NCBI GenBank assembly: GCA_900551135.1
Contig: URUX01000006.1
Location: 1-32,087 of the forward strand
From: an uncultured Clostridium sp.
Lineage (GTDB): Bacteria > Bacillota > Clostridia > Lachnospirales > Lachnospiraceae
DNA: 32,087 nucleotides
Reading direction: 5' to 3'
The translations under genes and the position numbers were made by a program. The notes under the pieces are model-generated. The model saw only the letters and a program-made list of their open reading frames with translations, was not told the DNA's origin and did not search any database. Shown piece after piece: positions 15,068 through 22,118 of this stretch; position 1 is the first letter of the stretch, and the number at the start of each line of letters is the position of its first letter.

Positions 15068-16309
15068 TTACTGTGCCTGTCCAAAATACTGGTTAACTCC
15101 GCTTACTAATCCCAGAGCCAGATTGTCTAATGCCTGCTGGGAATGATCGGAAGCCTTGTCCCCCAGTTCAATATCAATAGACGGAACTGTTGAAAACGAT
15201 GTCTGTGTCAAATCCATCTCCATGGCTCCATTAGAAAATATCTTAACTCCCACAGAACGCAGACCGCTAATCAGGCTTTCTCCCAGGGCATTATGCTGCT
15301 GCCAGTGAGATTTTACCGGTTCCATGTTCCGGTAAGAGGCTGCGCCTGGAACACTCATATAAAACGCTCCTTTATCCTTTGCCGTAGAATCCCAGTGAAG
15401 CGCAATATGACAGTCTGCCGCATTATTGGCGATTACAGTGCGTGCAATATTGTCCAGCTGCACATCATCGCTTTCTCTTATCATCAATACATCATAACCG
15501 GAAGCCAGTAATTTTTCCTTTAGCTTTAAAGCCATTGCCAGAGTTACTTTGCTTTCCGGAGTGCCGTCAGAAAATTCCATACCCCCGGATACTGCCACTG
15601 CAGTTGTCGCTCCGGCCTGGGTAGTCCCCCCGGTTATTTTAGGAGTTCCATCGGGATGACACTGGGTCTTTTCGCTGCTTCCGCCCTTTGTTCCATGGCC
15701 TGCATTGACACAGACAACAATGTCTTTTCGATTCGTTTCCGCTTTATAAAGCATAGCCGCACCAGAATTAATCTTGGAAAATCCGGCATACTGCCATTCT
15801 GGATTGAGACGCACTTCTCCTGCCTGGGCTAGTGCATTGTCCCCACTGACAGCCGTATTTTCCTTATCTGTATTCTGCCCCTGGTTTCCATCCGGTTTCG
15901 TCTCCTGTACCGGCCTGTTTACAGAAAGGTACTGACTGGAAATATAGCAGGTCTGCCCCTGATATTCTACCCGGCTCCACTGAATGCCCATGCCGGTTCG
16001 TCTCATTTCTGTGCCTTTGCTGACGCGCCCGATAACCGGACTGTCTGTTCCTCCGGCTCTGCGCAGATTCACCCGATCCCCGGTTACATAAACCGTTTCA
16101 TCGGTCTCCTGATAGGTTTCAGAAGGTAATTTTGTAATAGCAGTTTCTTTTTCACTGGTCTGAATATTCGGAATTTCCTGAGTCAGACTCTCCATTCTGT
16201 CTGCAGATGTATTTACTTTCTGATAGTCTGAACCGCATCCGCCCAGCGCTGCCGCCATACACAGGGCTGCTGTTAATGCTGCACAGGATAATATTCCTTT
16301 TCTCGTCAT
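15068..16309 (-). CDS. N-acetylmuramoyl-L-alanine amidase lipoprotein with SH3 domain
   Basis: A 413-residue exported protein. The signal peptide ends in lipobox LGGC with Cys25. A bacterial SH3 domain (about 72-131) binds cell wall, and a proline/polar linker follows. An Amidase_3 catalytic domain (about 196-410) has zinc ligands visible in NAGHG (His205), Glu252 and ALHWDS (His305). It cleaves the amide bond between MurNAc and the stem peptide. The start ATG overlaps the mnmA stop codon as ATGA, and its AGGAGGAGGA site is formed by the last mnmA codons, so translation is probably coupled. It is followed by the membrane acyltransferase. Confidence 0.93.
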   Translation of the reverse strand: MTRKGILSCAALTAALCMAAALGGCGSDYQKVNTSADRMESLTQEIPNIQTSEKETAITKLPSETYQETDETVYVTGDRVNLRRAGGTDSPVIGRVSKGTEMRRTGMGIQWSRVEYQGQTCYISSQYLSVNRPVQETKPDGNQGQNTDKENTAVSGDNALAQAGEVRLNPEWQYAGFSKINSGAAMLYKAETNRKDIVVCVNAGHGTKGGSSEKTQCHPDGTPKITGGTTQAGATTAVAVSGGMEFSDGTPESKVTLAMALKLKEKLLASGYDVLMIRESDDVQLDNIARTVIANNAADCHIALHWDSTAKDKGAFYMSVPGAASYRNMEPVKSHWQQHNALGESLISGLRSVGVKIFSNGAMEMDLTQTSFSTVPSIDIELGDKASDHSQQALDNLALGLVSGVNQYFGQAQ

Positions 16310-17346
16310 TGAATAATTCCTCCTCCTGCCACCCAGTCATCCTGATAAAATACGACAGCCTGACCAGGCGTCACTGCGCGTACCGGTTCGTCAAATACGC
16401 ACTGTACGCAATCTTCTCCGGCTTCCTCAACGGTACACAGTGTTCCTCTGTGAGCATAGCGTATTTTTGCCAGAAAACGCTGTCTGGTTCCGTGAAGGCC
16501 GTCTGCTGCCATCCAGTTCAGTTTACTACACAGGAGGGATTTTGTAAATACATCTTCACTGTCACCAATGACCACCTCATTGGTCTGCGGCCGGATTTCC
16601 GTAACGAATACCGGATGGCCCATTGCCAGATTCAGTCCCTTTCTCTGACCTACTGTATAATGAATAATTCCTTTATGCTGCCCTATCACATTGCCGGATT
16701 TATCTACAAAACTCCCTGGCTGTACCGTTTTGCCGGTATACTGTTGAATAAATCCTGCATAATCCTGATCCGGAATAAAACAGATCTCCTGGCTGTCCGG
16801 TTTTTCCGCAACCGGAATTCCCGCTTCTCTGGCTATCTGCCGGATTTTTTCTTTTTCAAACTCTCCTACAGGCATAATTGTCCTGGAAAGCTGATCCTGG
16901 GTAAGATTGTACAGCGCATAGGTCTGGTCTTTGGCCGCAGTTACAGAGGAACGGACTGCATATCTGCCTGACGGCAGTTTCTCCACTCTGGCATAATGGC
17001 CAGTAGCCACTAAATCTGCCCCAAATTCCCTGCTTCTGTTTAACAGCGCTTCCCATTTCACATGGCGGTTGCAGATTACGCAGGGATTTGGCGTTCTTCC
17101 ATGGAGGTATTCATCCGTAAAATAGTCAACTACATAATGCTGAAATTCTTTCCGAAAATCCAGTACATGAAATGGAATTTCCAGGTAATTTGCCACCCTT
17201 TCTGCATCCTCTATGACACTTTCTGCTCCGTCCCAGGTTTTCATGGTAACCCCGATAACTTCATATCCCCGATCCTTTAACAGCAGGGCTGCCACAGAAG
17301 AATCTACTCCTCCCGACAATCCTACTACGACTTTTTCTCTCTTCAT
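16306..17346 (-). CDS. mnmA: tRNA-uridine 2-sulfurtransferase MnmA
   Basis: A 346-residue PP-loop enzyme of normal length. The ATP-binding SGGVDSS is at residues 11-17. The catalytic cysteines are Cys89 in TPNPCVICN and Cys189 in SQEICFIPD, and the C-terminus ends in the family-typical GGGIIQ. It makes 2-thiouridine at the wobble position of Lys, Glu and Gln tRNAs using sulfur from a cysteine desulfurase. The iscS and iscU genes lie directly upstream in the same direction, consistent with a sulfur donor encoded in cis. It overlaps the amidase gene by 4 bp. Confidence 0.97.
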   Translation of the reverse strand: MKREKVVVGLSGGVDSSVAALLLKDRGYEVIGVTMKTWDGAESVIEDAERVANYLEIPFHVLDFRKEFQHYVVDYFTDEYLHGRTPNPCVICNRHVKWEALLNRSREFGADLVATGHYARVEKLPSGRYAVRSSVTAAKDQTYALYNLTQDQLSRTIMPVGEFEKEKIRQIAREAGIPVAEKPDSQEICFIPDQDYAGFIQQYTGKTVQPGSFVDKSGNVIGQHKGIIHYTVGQRKGLNLAMGHPVFVTEIRPQTNEVVIGDSEDVFTKSLLCSKLNWMAADGLHGTRQRFLAKIRYAHRGTLCTVEEAGEDCVQCVFDEPVRAVTPGQAVVFYQDDWVAGGGIIQ

Positions 17347-17405
17347 TCTCTCTGCCTTTCAGTCAGGGCTGTCATCTTCCATAAAAACCTGCCGGAACGC
17401 AGCCC

Positions 17406-17843
17406 TTAATACTCTTCTTCCTCTTCGTGCTCGCTGATATCACTCTTTGGTTTTTTCAGGCCTTCAATGATAATTCCCTTTTTTTCTGCATAATCCCAAA
17501 GCGCTGCATGTATTGCTTCTTCTGCAAGCAAAGAACAGTGTACCTTAACAGGCGGCAGTCCGTCAAGTGCTTCACAGACAGCTTTATTGGTTATTTCCAT
17601 TGCCTCCTGAACGGTTTTTCCTTTTACCAGTTCTGTAGCCATACTGCTGGTAGCTACCGCTGCACCGCAGCCAAACGTTTTAAACTTTACATCCTGAATC
17701 ACCTGATTCTCGTCAATATCCAGATACATTCTCATAATATCGCCGCACTTGGCGTTTCCAACTGTTCCCATTCCACTGGGATTTTCCAGTTCTCCTACAT
17801 TTCTGGGATTCTGAAAATGATCCATAACTTTCTCTGTATACAT
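17406..17843 (-). CDS. iscU: Fe-S cluster scaffold protein, IscU/NifU N-terminal type
   Basis: A 145-residue scaffold. The three cluster-ligand cysteines are present: NAKCGD (Cys33), FGCGAA (Cys59) and VHCSLLA (Cys103), with Asp35 beside the first. The tail is acidic (SEHEEEEEY), unlike the E. coli protein but usual for clostridial NifU-like versions. It assembles 2Fe-2S/4Fe-4S clusters from sulfur given by the desulfurase encoded 23 nt upstream. The start is MYTEKVMDHFQNPRN, the standard IscU opening, with a GGAGAA site. Confidence 0.96.
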   Translation of the reverse strand: MYTEKVMDHFQNPRNVGELENPSGMGTVGNAKCGDIMRMYLDIDENQVIQDVKFKTFGCGAAVATSSMATELVKGKTVQEAMEITNKAVCEALDGLPPVKVHCSLLAEEAIHAALWDYAEKKGIIIEGLKKPKSDISEHEEEEEY

Positions 17844-17866
17844 AATAGTTCTCCTTTTTCGTTTTT

Positions 17867-19051
17867 TTAAACCGCAGTTTTTTTCATATAATCTTCATAC
17901 AAGGGAGACATATCCCGAAGGCGTGATACAATCTCCTTAATCTTATCTGCTGTGTAATCCATCTCTTCCATGGTGTTTTCTTCGGACAGGGTCAGTCTCA
18001 GGGAGCCATGGGCAATCTCGTGGGGAAGCCCAATAGCCAGAAGTACATGAGAGGGGTCCAGTGACCCTGAGGTACAGGCAGAACCGCTGGAACCACAGAT
18101 TCCCGCCATATCAAGCATAATCAGCAGGGATTCTCCCTCAATAAACTGGAAAGACAGATTAATATTATTTGGAAGCCGGTTGGTGCGGTGTCCGTTTACT
18201 CTTACATAAGGTACTTCTGCCAGAATCCGGTTTATCAAATAATCCCGCATTGCCGTCTCTTTTTCCTGCCGTTCCTTCATGGTTTCTGCAGCCAGCCTTG
18301 CCGCTTCCCCGATCCCTGCAATTCCCGGCAGATTTTCCGTACCAGCCCTGCGCTTTCTCTCCTGGGCTCCTCCATGAATAAAGGATTTGGTCTTAATCCC
18401 TTTACGAATATACAAAAATCCAATTCCCTTTGGACCGTTAAACTTGTGTCCGCTGGCGCTTAACATATCAATATTCAGTTCATCTACATCAATGGGAACA
18501 TGCCCGAATGCCTGAACTCCGTCAGTATGAAACAGAATATTATGGGACTTTGCAATCTCCCCGATCTCCTTTACCGGCTGAATCGTCCCGATTTCGTTAT
18601 TGGCAAACATAATGGAGATTAAAATGGTATCCGGACGGATGGCCTTTTTCAGCTGCTCCAGATCCACTGTACCATATTCATCCACATCTAAATACGTTAC
18701 CTCAAACCCTCTCTTTTCCAGATACTGGCAGGTATGGAGAACCGCATGATGTTCGATTTTGGAAGTGATGATATGCTTTCCTTTCTCCTGATAAGCTTCT
18801 GCCGTAGCAATCAGCGCCCAGTTATCTGACTCACTTCCTCCGGCTGTAAAATAAATTTCCTCCGGTTTTGCTCCCAGCACATCTGCAATCTGTTTTCTGG
18901 ATTTCGCCACCGCTTCTTTTCCATAATCAGAAAAAGAATATACTGACGACGGGTTTCCATAATACTGATTAAAATATGGCATCATAGCGTCTACCACTGC
19001 CTGACTGGTCTTGGTAGTTGCTGCATTATCTAAATAAATAAATTGACTCAA
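17867..19051 (-). CDS. iscS: Cysteine desulfurase, IscS/NifS family
   Basis: A 394-residue PLP enzyme that removes sulfur from cysteine as a persulfide. The PLP Lys is Lys203 in SASGHKFNGPKG and the catalytic Cys is Cys326 in GSSGSACTSGS, on the long flexible loop typical of group I desulfurases. N-terminal YLDNAATTK is the family signature. It is the first gene of iscS-iscU-mnmA and thus serves both Fe-S assembly and tRNA thiolation. It is preceded by a strong promoter with a palindrome over the -35 element. No IscR/Rrf2 regulator is encoded beside it. Confidence 0.97.
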   Translation of the reverse strand: MSQFIYLDNAATTKTSQAVVDAMMPYFNQYYGNPSSVYSFSDYGKEAVAKSRKQIADVLGAKPEEIYFTAGGSESDNWALIATAEAYQEKGKHIITSKIEHHAVLHTCQYLEKRGFEVTYLDVDEYGTVDLEQLKKAIRPDTILISIMFANNEIGTIQPVKEIGEIAKSHNILFHTDGVQAFGHVPIDVDELNIDMLSASGHKFNGPKGIGFLYIRKGIKTKSFIHGGAQERKRRAGTENLPGIAGIGEAARLAAETMKERQEKETAMRDYLINRILAEVPYVRVNGHRTNRLPNNINLSFQFIEGESLLIMLDMAGICGSSGSACTSGSLDPSHVLLAIGLPHEIAHGSLRLTLSEENTMEEMDYTADKIKEIVSRLRDMSPLYEDYMKKTAV

Positions 19052-19104
19052 AACATTTACCGCCTTTCCCAGGGAAGTTTTACCATCTGTTTCCCTGTAA
19101 ATTT

Positions 19105-19138
19105 ATTATACACTAATTTCCTATAATTTCAATAGGAA
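19105..19138 (-). promoter_or_regulatory. iscS promoter with palindromic candidate operator
   Basis: Minus strand: -35 TTGAAA (19127-19132), 16-bp spacer, -10 TATAAT (19105-19110). The inverted repeat TTCCTAT-7nt-ATAGGAA (19118-19138) covers the -35 element and part of the spacer. A repressor bound there would block RNA polymerase; an Rrf2-type (IscR or CymR-like) regulator encoded elsewhere is a plausible ligand but not demonstrated. Confidence 0.7.
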
Positions 19139-19231
19139 TAGTAATATTTTTTACAGATTTTTTTCCATTATCCCTCATTTTCTTTCTAGCAGCTTCATAT
19201 CTTATACTAATTTTCCCCTGCGGAGTGTTCC

Positions 19232-20788
19232 ATGTTTACATTTTCCCGACTCTCCCCACAAAAACGCACGTTTTTAACCGGTACCCTGCTGCTTACCGGA
19301 ACTGGTTTTGCCTGCCGTCTGCTGGGCTTTTTCTATCGGATTTTCCTGTCCCGAACTATCGGAGCGGAAGGTCTGGGACTTTATAATATGGTACATCCCG
19401 TATTCGGCATCTGCTTTTCTGTCTGTGCCGGTTCTGTCCAGACTGCACTCTCCCAATACATAGCTGCCCATACAGTTCAGGGAAAAAAAGTCTTTCAGGC
19501 CGGTATGATAATCTCCATGGCTCTCTCTGTAATCATGGCTTTTGGCATTGCCAATTCTTCCCACTGGATTGCCTCCCATATCCTTCTGGAAGAACGGTGC
19601 GCTCCTCTCCTTCCGGTTATTGCCCTGTCTGTTCCCTTTGCCGCATTTCACGCCTGCATCAACGGCTACTATTATGGTATGCAAAAATCCAGAGTTCCGG
19701 CATTCTCCCAGGTAGCCGAACAGGTAATCCGCATGGGACTTGTCTTTTTGATCGCTGACATCTGGATGGAACAGGGACGGAACATCACGGTTGAACTGGC
19801 CGTGCTGGGTCACCTCATTGGAGAAGCCGCTTCCGCCCTGTTTACGCTTTGTTCCCTGTGCATGTTTCCGCCTCAAAAAAACGAAAAGGCGGTTTCTTCC
19901 GTTTCTTCCAACGGATATGAACCGCCCTCGTTTCTTTCTCTGATTGTTCCTCTAATGTCCCTGGCCCTTCCGTTAATGGGAAACCGACTGGTATTAAACC
20001 TTCTTGGAAGCGCTGAAGCCATCTGGATTCCCAGCCGTCTTCAGGCCTTTGGATTAAGCAGCGAAGAAGCCTTTTCCATATACGGCGTACTGACCGGTAT
20101 GGCCATGCCCTTTATCCTGTTTCCTTCCGCCATTACCAATTCTATGGCTGTTCTTCTGCTTCCCACAGTAGCAAAGGCCCAGTCTGCCGGAAATAAAGAG
20201 CGGATTTCCAATACCATCTCCATGGCAATCCGGTACAGCATGTATATGGGTATTTTCTGCGTGGGAATTTTCCGGCTTTACGGCCACTCCCTTGGAACCG
20301 GAGTCTTCCACGATTCCAATGCGGGAACCTATATTTCCATCCTGGCCTGGCTCTGTCCCTTTATGTATCTTGCTACTACAATGGGAAGTATTTTAAACGG
20401 CCTTGGCAAAACCTCCACTACCTTTTCCCAAAATATTGCCGCCATGGTGCTCCGTCTGGGTTTCGTCCTGTTTGGCATTCCCCGATTTGGGATTCTGGCT
20501 TATTTGTGGGGCCTTTTGGGAAGTGAGATTTTGCTGGCCTGTTTAAACCTCTGCTCCCTGGCCCGTATTACCGATTTTTCCTGGGCGCCCTGGGAAACCT
20601 TCCTGAAACCGGTCTTTGCTCTGCTGTTATCTATCGGTTTCTGCCGCAGCCTGCTTTCCGTCCCTGTCCCCTGCTTCCGTGTACTTCAATCCCTGCCTGT
20701 TTTCCTGTCTGCAGCTTTGCAGATTGGATTTATCGGAATCAGCTATGGAGGGATTCTTTTGGTTCTGCATATGTGGAAACAGACGTAA
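19232..20788 (+). CDS. SpoVB/MurJ-like lipid-linked polysaccharide flippase (MOP superfamily)
   Basis: A 518-residue integral membrane protein with about 14 hydrophobic helices. The opening segment RTFLTGTLLLTGTGFACRLL, then GFFYRIFLSRTIGAEGLGLYNMVHP, is typical of the stage V sporulation protein B branch of polysaccharide transporters. These flip lipid-linked wall precursors; SpoVB acts in spore cortex synthesis. Assignment to SpoVB itself rather than a paralog is inferred. The start has GGAG 7 nt upstream. It is transcribed away from iscS and converges on the HPr-like gene. A TATACT lies about 22 bp before the start but no clear -35 element, so a sporulation sigma factor is possible. Confidence 0.85.
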   Translation: MFTFSRLSPQKRTFLTGTLLLTGTGFACRLLGFFYRIFLSRTIGAEGLGLYNMVHPVFGICFSVCAGSVQTALSQYIAAHTVQGKKVFQAGMIISMALSVIMAFGIANSSHWIASHILLEERCAPLLPVIALSVPFAAFHACINGYYYGMQKSRVPAFSQVAEQVIRMGLVFLIADIWMEQGRNITVELAVLGHLIGEAASALFTLCSLCMFPPQKNEKAVSSVSSNGYEPPSFLSLIVPLMSLALPLMGNRLVLNLLGSAEAIWIPSRLQAFGLSSEEAFSIYGVLTGMAMPFILFPSAITNSMAVLLLPTVAKAQSAGNKERISNTISMAIRYSMYMGIFCVGIFRLYGHSLGTGVFHDSNAGTYISILAWLCPFMYLATTMGSILNGLGKTSTTFSQNIAAMVLRLGFVLFGIPRFGILAYLWGLLGSEILLACLNLCSLARITDFSWAPWETFLKPVFALLLSIGFCRSLLSVPVPCFRVLQSLPVFLSAALQIGFIGISYGGILLVLHMWKQT

Positions 20789-20831
20789 AAATACAGGACC
20801 AAACGAGACTTCATCGTCCGGTTTAGTCCTG
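20787..20831 (-). terminator. Intrinsic terminator of the HPr-like gene
   Basis: Minus strand: 11-bp stem CAGGACTAAAC / GTTTGGTCCTG (20821-20831 and 20794-20804, one U-G pair) followed by TATTTTT. It may also serve the convergent flippase gene, but the opposite strand lacks a good T-tract. Confidence 0.75.
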
Positions 20832-20839
20832 CATCATTG

Positions 20840-21112
20840 TTATCGTCTCTTTCCGTTTATATTATCCATTTTTCTTCTTGGCGCAAATTCTTTCAGTCCC
20901 GAAATCATATCTGCCGCCTCACTCTGAGAATTTTCATAAATCACAAGCTTTAAATCTGCCGCCTCGCTGATGGCCAGCGCCCCCATCAGGGATTTGGCGT
21001 CTACTGCCCGATTGCCGCTGACCAAATCCGCATTGCAGGAAAACTGACTGACTTTTCGTACAAACTCCACAATGTCCTTTGTCTCTTCAAATCCAACTGC
21101 TACCTCTACCAT
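20840..21112 (-). CDS. HPr-family protein lacking the phosphorylatable histidine
   Basis: A 90-residue protein aligning along its length with HPr. The regulatory-serine region is conserved (VDAKSLMGALAIS, Ser41), and the last helix also fits. The active-site segment GLHARPA is replaced by residues around EETKDIVEF, and there is no histidine anywhere in the protein. It therefore cannot carry PTS phosphate. It could bind partners such as CcpA or HPr kinase through the serine face, or be a decoy or structural paralog. The start is supported by AAGGAGAG 7 nt upstream. The C-terminus is extended with a basic tail (APRRKMDNINGKRR). Family call firm, function unknown. Confidence 0.82.
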   Translation of the reverse strand: MVEVAVGFEETKDIVEFVRKVSQFSCNADLVSGNRAVDAKSLMGALAISEAADLKLVIYENSQSEAADMISGLKEFAPRRKMDNINGKRR

Positions 21113-21324
21113 ACCAAACTCTCCTTTCCAACACAGCGTTTTATCTGTTTACAAGGAGTATTTCCGGAAACCTCCAGAATAAACAATATTTTCTTTCGTT
21201 TTTCGTTAGATTTTTGATCGAAATTGTTTATTTTGATTTTAGAAAATAGCCACAATCTGCACACAATTACCTTGTATAGTATAAGTATCAAGCAGATGAT
21301 TGACAGCTTACAACAGATGCATCC

Positions 21325-21410
21325 AATCCCTGCTGGCAAAATTACCAGGTACGGGATTTTGCGATAAACCTGAGTCCGGCGGCAACCAGCGCGCACCCGT
21401 TGCCGGACTC
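21325..21410. other. Two stable hairpins in the gap between nudix and HPr-like genes
   Basis: The gap 21113-21504 has no convincing ORF. It holds AATCCC (21325-21330) / GGGATT (21353-21358), with inner CTGG/CCAG, and GAGTCCGGC (21372-21380) / GCCGGACTC (21402-21410), with an alternative inner GGCAAC/GTTGCC. A T-rich flank lies on the 5' side of the second hairpin if read on the minus strand, so these are not plain terminators. They could be the 5' leader of the HPr-like mRNA or a small RNA. I do not recognise a riboswitch family. Between 21113 and 21300 I see only an AT-rich stretch and a possible -10 (TATACT, minus). Confidence 0.4.
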
Positions 21411-21413
21411 GAC

Positions 21414-21451
21414 AAAAAATAAGAGCCACATGAGACAGTATCCCACATGGC
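21414..21451 (-). terminator. Intrinsic terminator, minus strand only
   Basis: On the minus strand GCCATGTGGGAT pairs with GTCTCATGTGGC (12 pairs, four of them G-U) around a 3-nt loop, followed by TCTTATTTTTT. On the plus strand the wobble pairs become A-C mismatches, so it is strand-specific. It lies 54 nt beyond the nudix terminator, so it is either a back-up or ends a separate short transcript. Confidence 0.6.
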
Positions 21452-21502
21452 CATTATATACATTATGATACCTACCTATTTCATTATTTACTACCCCCTT
21501 TC

Positions 21503-21528
21503 AAAAGGAACTGCCCCCGCAGTTCCTT
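21503..21528 (-). terminator. Intrinsic terminator of the nudix gene
   Basis: Perfect 10-bp stem AAGGAACTGC / GCAGTTCCTT (21505-21514, 21519-21528), loop of four, followed on the minus strand by TTTTGAAAG. Confidence 0.65.
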
Positions 21529-21561
21529 ATTTCCTGTCCTCTCTTCTGTTTTTATGCCGCC

Positions 21562-22056
21562 TTATTCCATCCACTCCTTTGAAAGAGGCAGTTCAATCTC
21601 TCTTCCGTCCAGTACTGCCTCCTTTAAACAGTCTCCTTCATACCGCAGCTTCAAAGAAAAGAAAGGGGCGTCTTCCTTTAATAATTTCATAAAAATCCGA
21701 TCGCCTTCCCAGAGATTTAAGGTCCCTATCCGGCTTTTTTCTACCCATTCCAGCTTTCCCTCATCACAGTCCGTCATTTTTCCTTCCCATCCGTCGGCTG
21801 TATAGAGGCACATATACTCGGAAGTCTTATCATCTGGAATAAAGGTTACCAGTCCCCGAAACCGGTAAGATGTCAGCGTCAGCCCTGTCTCTTCTTTTGC
21901 TTCCCGTAAAAGACATTCCTCCGGACTTTCGATTCCTTCAAAATGTCCGCCGATTCCAATCCATTTATCTTTATTTATATCCTGTTTCTTGCGAATGCGG
22001 TGAAGCATCAAATACTTATCATCTTTTTCCAAATAGCAAAGCGTTGTTAATTCCAT
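21562..22056 (-). CDS. Nudix hydrolase, MutT/8-oxo-dGTP diphosphatase-like
   Basis: A 164-residue Nudix protein. The Nudix box fits G-x5-E-x7-REUxEExGU as GHFEGIESPEECLLREAKEE then TGL. It resembles the 8-oxo-dGTP-type enzymes common in Firmicutes (starts MELTTLCYLEKDDKYLMLHR, with W near IGIGGH). Such enzymes hydrolyse nucleotide or related diphosphates; the substrate is not provable. The start MELTT at 22056 is chosen because AGGAGA lies 10 nt before it. The frame is open seven codons upstream, but without a binding site there. It lies 62 nt after the MocR regulator. Confidence 0.9.
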   Translation of the reverse strand: MELTTLCYLEKDDKYLMLHRIRKKQDINKDKWIGIGGHFEGIESPEECLLREAKEETGLTLTSYRFRGLVTFIPDDKTSEYMCLYTADGWEGKMTDCDEGKLEWVEKSRIGTLNLWEGDRIFMKLLKEDAPFFSLKLRYEGDCLKEAVLDGREIELPLSKEWME

Positions 22057-22118
22057 CTTTCTTGTTCTCCTGTCCATCCAATCCTGCAGGTCTGGTTTCC
22101 AGATTCCAGACGCTGGTT

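Noticed and set aside
21106..21429. 107-codon minus-strand ORF between the nudix and HPr-like genes
   Set aside because: It spans the hairpins and AT-rich leader, has no ribosome binding site, overlaps the HPr-like start and resembles no family.
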